Source: Xiphias gladius
Taxonomy: Eukaryota > Chordata > Actinopteri > Istiophoriformes > Xiphiidae
Direction: 5' to 3'
DNA: 64,000 nt
Assembly: GCF_016859285.1 (NCBI RefSeq)
Contig: NC_053400.1
Location: forward strand, 34,351,001-34,415,000
The notes under the pieces are model-generated. The model saw only the letters and a program-made list of their open reading frames with translations, was not told the DNA's origin and did no database searches. Numbering within the stretch: position 1 is the stretch's first letter; every line of letters starts with the position of its first letter. The position numbers and the translations under genes were made by a program. Shown here one piece after another: positions 26,901 through 39,560 of this stretch.

Positions 26901-29900
26901 AACACTACAACAGACTGAAAAAACTGAGATGATATAACAAGAGTGGGTTTGTGTTTATGTTCTTCAGGTGATGCAGTTCATAGAGAAGAAGCAGCAGAAT
27001 CACCGGTCAGTATCACCCTATGCGGGTCTGTTTGTCCCGTGTCGTCTCTGTACAGACGAGTGGATTTTGGTAGTTTCAGTGCAGCTGGACAGAACTCTGA
27101 AGCTGCTGACGTCTTCTGCATCCGACATGTGGACAGATCCACCCTCATTCTCATCCTCATCCTAGTCTAATGACAGTTTCCTGTTTGACTTTGTGGTTGT
27201 AAAATAGGTATGTGCAGGAGCAGCAGCTGGTGGGTCTTAAATTCCAGCAGCGAAACAACTGGCTGCAAGCTGCGTTTTTTTTTGTTTGGTTTTTTTTTCA
27301 TATAAACCCATGGCAGCTCGTCAGGACGTCAGAGCTCACGATAAGTTTTATCTCTTCAAAAATGGTGAATGATTTTGTGTTTTCTGTGTTTCACCATCAT
27401 GTTGACAAACCAAAAAGAGTAGTCAAGAAAATAACAGACCTCCACTGAGCGTGATTATTACTATAGAGTATAACTGTGAGCACAGTTCTCTAAACATCGG
27501 AGTGAAATAGGAATCATAACTGAAAGTGGAAACATATCAGAGGAGGACTGGCGTTCCATACACGTAACACAACACATCTGCAAATTCCAGGATATCGAGG
27601 GGAGTTTCTTCACCACACCTCACCGTAAAAATAAACGGCTTCAAACTCAGATGCGTGTTTAGCCCTTAAGGGATGTTTTAGCGTGTGAGAGCGCTAAGGA
27701 CAGCAGAGTGAGTAGCATTAAGAAGTGACCTGAGTCTCGGAGACCATTTAGTTCCCATGCTCTGCTGGTGTCCAATGTCTCCTTTTCCTTTGTAAAACAT
27801 CTTTAAGCTGTTACAAATAAAAAGTGACAAAACAAAAAGCAGTGAACATCCCCTGAAGCTTGTCTCTCTTGTGTAGCGCTGTGTCTGACGACCTTTGACC
27901 TCTGCAGGTACGTGCTGATTGACACCCCGGGTCAGATTGAAGTCTTCACCTGGTCGGCGTCTGGCACCATCATCACAGAGGCTCTGGTAAGTCTGCACGG
28001 CGTGTCTTTGTTTTTCTCTGCTGGTAATATCACAGTCAGTTCATAATCCGCGTGTGTGTGTGTGTGTTTCAGGCGTCATCCTTCCCCTGTGTTGTCATCT
28101 ATGTGATGGACACGTCCCGCAGCGTCAGCCCGGTCACATTCATGTCCAACATGCTCTACGCCTGCAGGTACCAGACCAAACTAATGACTAAATCACAATC
28201 AGTCAAAGAAAAGAAACTGTTTTATCGACACTCGGATGTTGTTGCAGTAGCGTTGTCCGTCGTTTCTTCCAGTAATAATCTATGACGTCGCTACAAAGAA
28301 TTGAGCGGGGTCAACACACCTTAATAGTTTTGAACCAAGACCTTCAGTATTTGCATCAAGTGGCTCATGAAAAATAAGGTGCGGCAAAATTAGAAGGCAA
28401 CAGCTGTTATTTCAATGTGTCGGATCCATATTTAATCAATATCGGAGATACCCAATATTAAACTTGATTTGGGTTTGGGGCTAAAAACATCCCTCATTTT
28501 TGGTGATGTCACTGTGTTCCCAGATCACAACACCGGACTCCTCTTAAAATCCTCAAAAATCCGCTAAAGAACATATAACGGATGTGTATGTGTGTGTAAA
28601 GCAAATATTAAACTCGCTCCACTGCTTCCTCCAAACGATTATCATTGATGTTTTCACTCATGGTCACTAATAGTCCAGCTCCACCTGTAATGTTGATCCT
28701 GTCTGAACGGGCTTTAGTCTCAGCTGGTGTTTCTCTCCGTCAGTATTCTCTACAAGACCAAGCTGCCCTTCATCGTCGCCATGAACAAGGTGAGGCCGCT
28801 TCCCGTCTGCTGTCTGACTTTTATTCTGCCGTTGAAAATTTAACGTGGACTTTTTGAGGCCTTGCTGACTCGTCGTTGAATTGTTTGCGCTCCATCGCGC
28901 GTTGTTGACTCCTCGCCGTGGTCGTGTTTTACAGACTGACATTATCGACCACAGCTTTGCAGTGGAGTGGATGCAGGACTTTGAGGTTTTCCAGGATGCT
29001 CTGAACCAGGAAACCTCGTATGTGAGCAACCTGACGCGCTCCATGAGTCTAGTGCTGGACGAGTTCTACACCAACCTGAGGGTAAGAGGGCCTGACCAGA
29101 CCAGAACCCTGTGTCACGAGGAGATTCAGTGGTTAGCCAGATGAATCTGGGATTAACTTAGACTACATCTAATCTATGGAAGTAAGTAAGTAGCTTTAGT
29201 TGTACAGCGCCCGCAGAGCAGAGCATCACAAAAGCCACGGACACGAACAAAGACTTGGGAAGAATAAAAACACCACGAAATAGAAGTAAATAGAAATTAC
29301 ACAAAGGCAAGTCTATAAACAGGTAGATAGCTGCTTTTTAAAGGTGACCATAGGTCTCGTGTCCCCCACAGGTCTTACTAAATTTAACTGGAAACGTACT
29401 GGCTTACTGGTATCAAAAAGTGGCCCACGTGCAACCAGGGTAGATCACTTTGGTAACCAGGGTAACCAATGCTGCACTGCTGACCTGTGCATCAGGTTAC
29501 CTTCAGAGGATCGGATCAAAATGTATAAACAGCCTGATTCCAGACCCCAGTAGAGTTCAGTAGAACCCAGTGTTGAAGACAGATCTATCCTCACAGTGTT
29601 GTTTCTGCGTCCGCAGGTGGTGGGTGTGTCCGCAGTGACAGGAAGCGGATTGGACGAGCTGTTCGTTCAGGTGGAGGACGCCGCCAAGGAGTATGAGAGG
29701 TTAGTGGGTGGGGGTAGCGCTCCTGTTCGTCACTGTACCGCTAGAAACTGTTTTCCAACCTGTTTAGCTCGGGTGGTTTTGTCTAATTTCACCTGCATCA
29801 ACAAAAGCTGCGTGTGTCTGTCACACTCTGAAGAGTTGATGTCAGATCACGTTTGTTTTAATCCGAGTCCACGCACGCACAAACCTTGCGGAGCTGCATT

Positions 29901-32298
29901 TTCAAAATATAAGAGCGGCGCAGATGGATAAGACGCGCTGACAACGTGTCTCCGCTCTCATTCACGTCTTTTCATTCGCCACGCGTGCATCGCACAATGC
30001 GACAGCCTCAAACTGATATCGGACCTGTCTCCCGCAGTGCAACGTGCAGTAAACACTAACGTGAACGTTGTCGCTGCACGGCATAAAGGCGCCTCGCCGG
30101 AGAGGAGTCTGCAGGTTGTCGGTCTCTATCGGTTGCTCCGTCTCATCCGGTCATGTGGGTTTAGATTCATGTCGCAGGGCCGCACAGCCAATCGCTGCTC
30201 TCAGACAGAAAGACAGAGAAAATGATGATGAAGGGCAGAATATTGGGAAAAGATATTTAGTGAAAATAAACAGTTAAATCTCTCTCGCTGAGGAAAAAGT
30301 CAGGGTTAGGTTTGGCGTGAAAAGTTTCACTATGCATTCATACACCCACGGTACATTAAATATAGAAAGTCTGTAGCTCTGCACACAGCCCCAACCCGGA
30401 TAGCGTGTTGATTTATATGACGATTGATAAATATGAGTGTAGATGGTTCAGAGTTTGATACAAGGTCAATTTCATGTAAATGTCCTCCTCACACAGGAAG
30501 CGATTTGTGATAAACTGAACACTTCTTCCTCCTTCCTCAGGGACTATCGACCCGAGTACGACAGACTCCGCAAACAGCTGGTGAGTGTGTTCGTGTGTTG
30601 TCCGCCTCTTTCTTTCTGTCCTTCCATCCATCTCTTAACTGACCTCCTGTTCATCAGGCGGAGGCTCAGAGCAAGAAGCAGCAGCAGCAGCTGGAGCGTC
30701 TCAGGAAGGACCTGGGAGCTGTCGACATGACAAACAGGCCTGCTACAGGTAGAGCCAACTGGCACTCACAAAATAAAATACAAAGTAACATGGCACTTAT
30801 TGGTAAGGCTTTATATTATGGTTCTGTAACTTCCTGACACTTTCCCAGAAAGAATGAAGTAATTTAATATTAAACATAAGGAAATACTTTTTCATTATTG
30901 CAAACTTTATTCTTCACATAGGTTGAATTAAATGAGAACATATGAATAAAAACAGATTTTCAACAGTGAAAATAATTGTTAGCTGCGACCCTAAAGTCCA
31001 GGATTGCTGTGGAGTCGGCAGCTCATCCTGCCTGAATGAAAGTAACTGATGCTGAAAAACCGAATCCTATAATGATACTGACAGAGAAACTGTAACTAAT
31101 GGATCAATCCCATCTGATCTCTGATCCACTACCGATCCATCGGATCAGGTCCCAGCATCTCTACTGGGAGACGTGCAAATTTCTGGTCGAGCTCCGCTCA
31201 GTTCTCAGTCTGTCATACTTTACTTTGTTGTCATAATTGGCTGATTGACTTCCTGTCCACAGAGGACGACATCGCCGGACCCAGTGACCTCATCATGACA
31301 CGTGGTAACCCTGACGACGACGCGGAGGAAGAGGACAGCGACACGGATGACATCGACCACGGCGGTGAGAGAAAATAACTAGACAAAATGCAGAAACTAC
31401 ACGTTGGGTCAAGATTGGGATATAACCTGCATCTGATTTGCTGACTTGTCTCTTGCCACAGAACTGTGTGATTTCTGTGAAAACAGCTTTTTAAATTTGC
31501 AGTAACCACAGAAACGGGGCTAAAACCCAAAACAGGGTGTTTTCTGCTCCTCTGGCTTGGTGATCTTTGTGCTGCAGGACTCGTCTGCTCTTTCTCTGCT
31601 GTAGAAAGAGGCTAAATAGAAAAGCTAAAGTCAGAGGGATTGACTGGTTTCCCCTCTCATTGAGATCTGACAAAGAAAAACATTGACTTCGAATTGATAT
31701 TTCGGTTATTCGGTTTCTTACTCCACAAAACTAAATAAGGCAGCAGCTAAATCCGTTCATGATGGAGAAAAAAAAACTCGAGAGAATGTGATGTGATCTG
31801 GTGGTTAAGCTGCTTGAATGTACAGATGTGTGATGTTGATTTCGATATAAGTTATGGACTGCAAATAATCAAACTAAAGTTAATTTTCTCAAAGGAGCTA
31901 AAATGGATCAGAAGCTGAGGCAACACTTGGTGGGTAGATACAGCAGAGAACTTTAAACTCCTGTCTCTCAGCTTCACTGATTCTGTAGTTACTACTCTCT
32001 GCCTGTAGGGGGCAGTATACGTTGGTGAAAACAAAAAGAAACCTGGGTGAGCACCTGTATAAACCTAAGAAACAAAACTCAAGAGCAGAAGCCAGTTTTC
32101 TGTTTGTATTTGTTCAAATGAGTCCGTCGTCGGACTCGTCACTTGGTGGAGAGTACAGGTCGGCTCTGAACGTTTCTTCTTGATTTTCCAGCCACGGAGG
32201 AGAGCAAAGAGAGCGACGCCTTTGGAACCTTCTTGAAGGAGAGGAAGGAAGTGGTTCAGGTCCGAAACAGGAAGTGTGCGATGCCTGAGGGACCCTGA
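23334..32298 (+). CDS. gpn1: GPN-loop GTPase 1
   Basis: Thirteen exons with GT/AG introns: 23334-23513, 25268-25361, 25523-25629, 26968-27005, 27908-27986, 28073-28167, 28744-28789, 28935-29081, 29617-29699, 30541-30580, 30658-30748, 31263-31364 and 32192-32298; 1209 nt, 402 aa. Visible motifs are the P-loop GMAGSGKTT (residues 49-57), the family signature Gly-Pro-Asn within YGLGPNGGI (109-111), the switch motif DTPGQIE (145-151) and the base-binding NKTD (212-215). A Gln/Lys-rich coiled region (304-325) and an acidic tail ([16 protein letters not shown]) follow. The family acts as a dimer with GPN3 in cytoplasmic assembly and nuclear import of RNA polymerase II; the human protein is also called XAB1. 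Length is close to vertebrate orthologues (about 374 aa in human), with a longer N-terminal extension. The last exon, ending [11 protein letters not shown], lacks the C-terminal segment I know from mammals, so the final few codons are the least certain part. Confidence 0.95.
25715..26171. mobile_element. 457-bp non-autonomous inverted-repeat element (MITE-like) in gpn1 intron 3
   Basis: The left end reads gtttaaaggtgctatatgtg. The right end, reverse-complemented, reads gtttaaaggtgctatcagta. The outer 15 bases match perfectly and the similarity continues for about 10 more. There is no coding capacity. The AAAGGTGCTAT end occurs in many teleost introns as far as I know. Because the TTTAAA lies inside the palindromic match, the target-site duplication cannot be fixed (TTAA is possible). 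The class was not determined. Confidence 0.75.
28255..28510 (+). repeat. Dispersed repeat, intronic copy (gpn1 intron 6)
   Basis: Shares an ordered series of words with 33835-34020: gaac..cttcagtatttg, atcaa, aaggtgcg, gctgtt, tttcaatgtgtc, atatttaatcaa. Diverged, no coding potential. Family not named. Confidence 0.6.
29160..29330 (+). repeat. Diverged LINE/SINE tail-like repeat in gpn1 intron 8
   Basis: Begins with a short taagtaag run and contains ttgtacagcgcc and catcacaaaagc. It resembles the tail segment also seen near 3766-3835, which in teleosts often carries 'atttgtatagcac' and 'acaaagtgctt'. Assignment by resemblance only. Confidence 0.35.
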
Positions 32299-32662
32299 CC
32301 TGTGACCTCTCATCTGATGTCTGACCTCTGACGTCTGACTCTGCCCGGAAACAAGGACGGCTACAGAGAGGCAGGTGAGGGAACGGCTTCCCTCTGTGGG
32401 GTACAGACTAATACCTGGAGCGGATACCGTGGAAGTGCGGTGGATTCTTCCATCGCTGGTGTTTTTCATCAGAAAATCTGAGCTCAGTCTGAGCTGAACT
32501 TCCTGTCTGATCAGGTGACTTCTGACCCTGCGATTGGCCGCTCTTCAGTAACGCTCCCTCCTTAAAAGTTATATTTTTATATTAGAACGGACTCTTCTAT
32601 TCTTCTTTTCGCGGGTTTTTCATCACTGTTGACTTTTGTTTGTAAAAGCAGTGAAAGGATAA

Positions 32663-32848
32663 AATAAAAGTGAGCTTTTAGTCCAAGCAGGTTTCAGTAT
32701 ATCGGCTCTTGGAGGCCCCAGAACAGCTCCATGTGTGTCGCTTTGCCGGAGGGATGAAGACGTTTCCCTCTGAAACGTCTCTGGAGATGTCTCGAGTTGA
32801 TGCTGTGACCGCTATCGGGACTGAAGGCTCGGCATTGGCTAAAATAAA
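32663..32848 (+). terminator. gpn1: Candidate gpn1 poly(A) signals
   Basis: AATAAA occurs at 32663-32668 and 32843-32848, 365 and 545 bases past the stop. Either could end the transcript; no other in-range signal on plus looked better. Confidence 0.5.
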
Positions 32849-32869
32849 CCTGATCAAAATCGGATTCTT

Positions 32870-34900
32870 TCTTTACTGAACTCTGGTGTTGCAGTGCTGC
32901 TCCTCTTAAAGACAGTCGGGTTCTACTCTGTGAAATTAAAGTGTGTGAAGGTGAAAAGAGATTTGGACTAAAAAATTCACGGGTTCGCTAAACTCTTTTA
33001 ACGCTCCTCTCGTATGACAGGGAATGTGTGAGTCTTTAAAAGGCGTGAAAAGCATTGATTTCAATTTCCTCAAAATAGGATTTTAAAATGTATTAAAAAG
33101 TCTTACATTTCGTTGACGGAGGTCTTAAATCGTTTCCTAGCCTGCTGTAAGCAGCAATGTTAGTTATAAAAGGTTTGGCTGGGAAATCCCCAGTACTGTT
33201 GTTCCAGACCTCTGGTGTTCTGTAAAGTCCATGTGCGGACCCTAAATAAATAGCTTATTTTTGAACTGGTTCATCCATCCCTCCATTTATCCGTGTGTTT
33301 TCAACCGCTCGCCAGGTCCTGGTCGTGTTCGACGATTAATTATTGGTACTATCGGGGAACGTTTGTCATATGACAGAAGTATGATATAAATGTCAGGAAC
33401 ATATTTATGGAAACCCGACTGCTTTTCGTTGACATCTTTCATTCTTTGGACGAGAGAAAAGGGCGTAACCTTGTATTCTAGGTGACATCAAAAGGTGTTA
33501 AATAGTCTTTTTTTTGGTGAACCCGCAGAAACTCCAATATCAAAGATCAGTGTCCGAAACCTCCAGGCGGCAGCTTCTCGTTATAGGCGGCGCAAACGGC
33601 GACAGGTCGCATCGGGTCACCGATTAACGTTGACCGTGAGAGTAACGCGACGGCAGAACCAAAGGAACTTGTCTGTTTTTTCTGGCCAAAGTTTTTCTCC
33701 GCAGCCGGTGTCCGTACTCAGCCCAAGATCTTTTGTGAGGGAAGAAGCGCCACTCTGTGACACCACTGTACTACTGGAGTGTTTCTGTAGTTTCAACAGC
33801 TGCCACAGAGCGAGACGTCCTGTCTCTAGTTGAACTCGAACCTTCAGTATTTGGATCAAACAGCTTGTGGAAAAAAACAAAGGTGCGTCAGATTTAGTAT
33901 CTACGGCTGTTTCAATGTGTCATATACATATTTAATCAACATTAGGGAACAGAAGCATCAGAAGGACTCGGATCAGGATTTTGGCCCCAAAAACTTGATC
34001 GGGATATCACAACACTTAACAGATGTCAATACCAGAACAGTCTCTACCACAAGGTCCATTAGCTGCCGTTCCGGAGCTTTCGATAGTATCACTCAGTCTT
34101 CCTCTGCAGATGAAGTTTGACCACTTATGGAATTGTAGATATTTGAATTTGATTTCTTTAGAGCCCTTTAAGGACTTCTTCTCCTGTTTTCTGGCGTAAA
34201 AGTTGAGATTTTGATAAAAATTTATCCTCGGCCTCGGAAAATAGCACGTTTCCATCAAACCAAAAGTGTTTGAGTAGGTAGACGGGCACAGGAGGAGGCA
34301 GCCTGCAGGGAACTGGGTCATTTCACCACCACTTTTCCTGTATGAAAATAAAAAACGATGTTTGTGGACACCTGTTGAAGAGAGGTGCATCAGAGGAGAT
34401 AAAAAGATGAACGGAAGAGACTGAATTCCCACACACTTCACTTTATTAACTACGATGTTTAGATCAAAAGAGCATCAGCCCTGTTTGCCTTGTTCTCTGG
34501 AGTTTCTGGCGGTACTGATCGGTTTGGTACTGGTCTGACAGAAGCCGGTTCTCTCCACAAACCGCAGCTGCGGTGGTGTTTGAGCAGCGCTCCGTTTGTC
34601 CTCATTCATGCCTGAGCTCTGTGAATGGATTCGGGTTCTCCGCCTGCCGACCATCTGCCAGCTCTCTGCCAACGCTCTGCTCCGTCCTGTCGCCTACACC
34701 CGCGCGCTGAAATCCGGCAGCGTGGTCGGACCGAAGAGAGGCTGAGTCACTTTCCACTCGCTCCGTTCAGTCGGTCTGGAAAAGCTGCAGAGAAGACAGA
34801 ACGCCTTTTATCGAGGAGATGACAAACTCAGCATGTCCTCATAAAAATACATAAAAGGCCTATAACGTACAGAACATGAGAAACACTTGAGGGCTCTGAG
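32870..34900. other. Spacer downstream of gpn1, no gene recognised
   Basis: Contains the second copy of the dispersed repeat (about 33835-34020) and otherwise unremarkable DNA. Open frames of 112 aa (33495-33833, plus) and 141 aa (34016-34441, minus) have no visible domain or splice support. Confidence 0.5.
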
Positions 34901-34914
34901 TTCCTCTTGTAGCT

Positions 34915-35110
34915 CTAATGAAGGGAAACCTCAATGCTCCGGCACACAACAACATTTTAGATAACAAGGTTCTTCCAACTTTGCGTTCGTGCTTCGTTCA
35001 ACTTGACACTACCTCCGTGCACAAAGCCAGCTCCCTGGAGAAATGGTTTTTCAACGGGCCAAGCTCGTCTCACAAAGTGTTTGGGCCACATAGCGGGCAA
35101 AATGAAAAGA
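34915..35110 (+). mobile_element. Tc1/mariner-family fragment
   Basis: The order ctcaatgctcc, attttagataa, gtgcacaaagccagctcc, agaaatggttttt matches the block at 53965-54110 (cttaatgctcc, attttagacac, gtgcacaaagccagctctg, agagacggtttcc). It is the same decayed transposon family. The fragment has no intact reading frame. Confidence 0.55.
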
Positions 35111-35129
35111 GCTGTACCAGACGAGGTGG

Positions 35130-36185
35130 TTGAATGTGCATCAAGTTCACTGTAGCATCACAAGACTGTATGTGTCCGGCACGGGATTTAAATCATTCTC
35201 AGAAAAGACCACGCAGCACGATTTCCTCAGGTCATAAGGAAAGCAGCATGAAAACACACGCAACTAAGCTTAAAACCCTGGGGAGCAAGAGTGACGTTTC
35301 AGCACGTTTTATCTATCGTGTGTTGATGAATGCAAATATAGACAATGAAGGGTAGAGTGCGACTTTCCGTCCAGACAGGAATAAATGACCGAGCCTACTT
35401 TCCTGCTCTGCGTTGACCACAAACTTTGCATTCAATCAAACAAAAGGCAGTTAAATATTTCTCTCCAGATCAGAAAGGTCCGGTGTGAGTTTAATGGTCT
35501 GCAAGCCAACGTGGCGGCGTAACGCTATCGTTAGGTCCAGCATGACAATGTATGTCGTGTGTGTTATATGGCCAAACCGTGGACACACACATTATGTATG
35601 TGCGTGTGATTGTGGCGCCGTGCTGGTCACCGTGCTGCCCCGACAGCCTCCGCTCCTCTGGTTGCAGTCTTTCCTCCAGACGCACCTGGTTTTCTTCCTG
35701 TCCAGCTGCGCTCAGACGTTTCCCGCCAGAGCTCCGCTGCTCGTCAGCAGGAGGATCTCTGCAGATTCTGAGTAGCTTCACCAACAACTGCCACCACAGA
35801 GTCTAAAGTGTGCAAAACTGGGGACTGTATAAACACCGGGAACAGCGACGGAGGTGAGTCCAGCCCTTCATCGTTCTATCCCTGACAAAGTCTGAGACGC
35901 TGGACTCTTGTTGCAGATGTTGGAGTTTTGTCAATAAACCTGAAAACGCTTCACACAAAATGTCGTCCTCCAATTCTCCCAAAGCAAAAAGCAAAAACTC
36001 TGGGAGGTAAATTCTGCACGTCGGGAAACTTCGGGAAGACGGGGGAGGATGGTTTGTTTTTAAATCCGGGCTCAGTGGAACGTCTGTCCGTCTGGTGAGT
36101 TTCTAGAAGCCTCCGCCTGCAGCAGCCGTGACTCACCTCCGCTGACATTCAGCCCACACTGCTGTCTGTTCGCTCTCTGCTCTGC
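35130..36185. other. Spacer, no gene recognised
   Basis: Nothing could be supported beyond open frames of about 60-98 aa without motifs. CpG content rises from about 35600 to 36180 before the polypyrimidine tract, so an unrecognised promoter is possible but not shown. Confidence 0.4.
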
Positions 36186-36189
36186 CTGC

Positions 36190-36482
36190 AGCTCGCTCTC
36201 CCCTCCCTCTCCCTCTCCCTCTCTCCCTCTCCTCCCTCTCCCTCTCCCTCACCCTCTCTCCCTCTCTCCCTCTCCCTCTCTCCCTCTCCCTCTCCCTCAC
36301 CCTCTCTCCCTCTCTCTCTCACCCTCACCCTCACCCTCTCTCTCCCTCTCTCCCCTCCCTCACCCTCTCTCTCTCCTCTCTCTCTCTCCCTCCCTCACCC
36401 TCACCCTCTCTCTCTCTCTCTCCCTCCCTCACCCTCTCTCTCTCTCTCTCTCTCTCTCCCTCTCCCCCCTCCCTCTCCTCCG
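36190..36482. repeat. Polypyrimidine tract (CCCTCT/CT)n, about 290 bp
   Basis: Almost pure C and T on plus over about 290 bases: CCCTCT, CTCTCC and CCCTCAC units passing into plain CT runs. A only occurs in the CCCTCAC units. The purine-rich complement gives a 61-aa R/E/G open frame that is an artefact. Confidence 0.95.
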
Positions 36483-36949
36483 CAGTGGGCTACAGACACA
36501 ACCAGCGACAGAAACGCTGAGAGTCACGACGCCTCGCCGACAAAAATAAAACACACGACTGTTGGCTGAGAGTCAGGCTGCTCATTCATACTGAGCTGAG
36601 CAGGGGACACACACGCACACACACACACGTGCGCTAGTAAACTGGTTTCAACTGGTTTAAACATCAGACATGGCAGACATCCACGTGAATCTTCCAGCTG
36701 AGACTTCTCTCTGCAGCTTGTCGCCGATAAATTGAACCTTCTCCAGTGGAGCTTCTGACCAAACATCTGCACACCTCACTGTGGGGAACTCATTACTACG
36801 TGTTCCTTCACGTGAGGGAACCTGAGGTCGGGGTAGAGGGAACCGTCCCCGTTACCGCCTCCAGGTGAAGCTTGTCACGGGCAGGTGAACGGGGGCAGCT
36901 GGAGACGACATCCGACGAACTTGGAGTGGTGGAAGGAGAACCCGGCTCT

Positions 36950-37220
36950 CTGACTGCAGTAAAAGTAGCAGTACCACAGTGTAGAAAAACTCTGTTACAG
37001 GTCAAAGTCCTGCCTTAGAGTTTTACGGTGGTAAAAAAGTATTGGCGTCAAAAATAAGTAAAAGTGCCCATTTCAGAATAATGCATGTTCTATTATTCTA
37101 TTATTTATTGATGCATTCATGTGTTCATCATTTTAATGATGCAGCTGGTAAGTGTGGGGCTAGTTTTAATGTATACAGTCTTAACACACACATATGCGCT
37201 TATACACACACACATACACA
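36950..37220 (+). repeat. Diverged dispersed repeat with a short CA run
   Basis: Words such as gcagtaaaagtagcagtaccac, aaagtcctgc and aaaataagtaaaagt belong to the same teleost family as 58130-58260. CA-rich units occur at about 37183-37217. No gene. Confidence 0.45.
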
Positions 37221-37399
37221 CATCAGCCAAACATTTACAGTGTAGGTTGGAGAAACTCCTCAGCTAATGACATCAACAGAAGCTAACTGGAGTCAGGAGT
37301 CAGCGAACCTGGAGTCCAGTCAGTGAGACCAGACGGGGAAGTGTAACACACTCAGTCCCCGGTCTGACAAACTGTCTGTAAATGGAGACGCTATAGTTC

Positions 37400-37985
37400 T
37401 GCGTCGTCTCAGTGACAGGACGACGTGGAGGAAGCGGCTGCATCGCTTCACACCTGCAGTTTGTCAAAGAGCAGCTCGACTCTGGGAAAATGTTCTGCGG
37501 GCCGATGGAGCTGAGGCTGAACTGGTCAAAGAACAGGCAGCGCTACGTCTGGAGTGAGAACGGCTCCGCACCGACAGGAAAAGGTGAAGTACGGCGGAGC
37601 AAGCGTCCTGGTCTGGGGCTCTGCTTCCTCGGGTCCTGGGCGGTTCCCAGGTTTATCAGACAGGAAAACGTCAGGGGGACCGTCACCAGCTGGAGCTCAG
37701 GAGGAACTGGGTGGCGCAGCGGGACAGTGACCCTTAACGTGGAAGTAAGTCTACTACAGAATGAGATCAAACGGAGAAAGTCCACCTTCTGGAGTGGCCC
37801 AGTCAGAGCCCGGATCTTAACCCAACGCAGATGCATCTGGAGAGCTGCTCGCACCAGACATCCCCAGAATATGTCGGAAGAACGGTGCAACGTTCCCCCC
37901 GAACAGCTACCGGAAGCTCTGGTCTGAGGTTCCACCGCTCATCAAATCCAAGGGTTCACTGACTTTGCCCACCGGCGCTGTGAAG
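37400..37985 (+). pseudogene. Tc1-like transposase pseudogene
   Basis: A 171-aa open frame lies here (37412-37927), but the recognisable transposase words are spread over other frames: VKYGGASVLVWGSA near 37585, followed by the WPSQSPDLNP relic (agtggcccagtcagagcccg, then gatcttaaccc) near 37790 and a decayed C-terminus ending about 37960. Frame changes and stops separate them, so the long frame is coincidental. Confidence 0.6.
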
Positions 37986-38214
37986 GTTTGATGGCCGTGT
38001 TCTAGAAAGACAGGAAAGATTAGAATTGTATTTGTGTCAGTAGCTTAAGCAGATCGTGTTTGTCTGAACTCCTGACGAAGACGAAGATCAGATCACATTT
38101 TATGACCAGCTAAAGCAGAAAACCGGGTCATTCACAGGGATCCCTGACTTTCTCTTGCCACCATTTACCATAAGTGGCTTGTTAATCCCCCCAGGAATTC
38201 AAAAAAAAATCATG

Positions 38215-38440
38215 TTAGCCTATAATAATACATCATGATATAGGTGTTGATTATATTCTGTATCATTAACCTGAAACTGCAAAGTAACTAAAGTTTCCAA
38301 ATAAATGTAGTGGAGGAAAAAGGACAATATTTCTCCCTGAAATGTGGCGGAGTAGAAGGGTAAAGCAGAAAATGGAAGAACAATTGTGAAGCCCAATTTT
38401 GCTGGATCGTAACATCTGTCCAACACTGCACCCAAAAAAT
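38215..38440 (+). repeat. Dispersed repeat (teleost 'tgtagtggagta' family), copy 2
   Basis: Words aatgtagtggaggaaaaagg, caatatttctccctgaaatg and ggcggagtagaagg are typical of the family; diverged relatives are at 13930-14125 and 58130-58390. It ends near ctgtccaacactgc. Stretches around it (37990-39540) show no gene. Confidence 0.65.
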
Positions 38441-39261
38441 CTGATCCTCACCGTCACACCAGTCTGGTCCTTTCATCATCTCTGACCTGATTGGTTGACT
38501 TTGTTGTGGACTAGCTCACAGCCTGACCTGGAGGGACCTGCGCCGCAACAAAGAAGACAAAAAATAGGGCACTGATTGGGCCCCGTCTGTCCCCACATCT
38601 ACCCGACGCCAAAGTCTTTGTCAACGTGTCGTCCAGAATTCAATTTCCAGGAATTTTCTAAACTTGTTTTTTAAAGAGGTGATTTCCAGAAGTTCATCGC
38701 TGTCTGCGTTTAGTGCCTTTGGATTTCGAACAACACTGTCGATTCTGTTTTGCACAGACGAGTCAGGAATGTGGATTTTGGAGATTCTGCTCCTGAAGCA
38801 TGAAGACCATTGATTCTCTTCCAGGGACACATGATAAGGCTTTTGGCTTTTTGGCTCTGCCTGCGCATCACCCGTGACTGTATGAATGTTGCCTCGTGTT
38901 TCAACCTGCTCTAATTCTTTTAAATCTCGACTTTTTAAAGTGTATCATCTTTCTGATTTTGTGCAAACGAACAAGTAACACAAGCCCCAACTGCAGCTCA
39001 AAGCAGCTGAGCTTCACAAATCAAAGGCGACTGACGAGGGATTTCACACTGGCCGGCTTGTTTGTCGGCAGTGAGTCACTAACACGCTCAGGTAAAGCCA
39101 GCGCCGCCTGAGAGTCCAAACTCGGGGCCCAGGGGATTCGCCGTCACCTGAATGATGGTGGGAGGTGAGGGAACGCAGAACGATCAGGCTGTAAATCTTT
39201 CTGTTGAGACGTATTTAAAATGTTGTAGGAACGAAGCATCGTCTCCTAATTCAGTGTCATC

Positions 39262-39378
39262 ACACACACACACACACACACACCGCAGATGGTCTTCACA
39301 GTCTCACCTCAGGCTCTATTATCAACTACATCGCGCTTTCTTTCTTTCCTTCTTTTCTTTCTTTCTTTCTTTCTTTCT
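39262..39378. repeat. CA microsatellite and TTTC microsatellite
   Basis: (CA)n at about 39262-39283 and a TTTC-rich run at about 39338-39378, 50 bases apart. Confidence 0.9.
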
Positions 39379-39560
39379 CTGCCGTTGTCATGACATCACC
39401 GTGTCGAGCTCAGCGCAGTGACCTCATCGTCAGTGACATCATCGCTGGGACTCAGAGATGATGTCATCGCTGGTCTGCTGCTGTTTGTGTCTGGAAGCAT
39501 CCTGCAGAGCCAGGACCAGCCCCGCCCCCCTCTGCTTGTATCAGCCCTCTGCTCTTCCTA

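Noticed and set aside
37412-37927. 171-aa plus-strand frame as a gene
   Set aside because: The transposase words are in other frames; the long frame is coincidental within a Tc1 relic.
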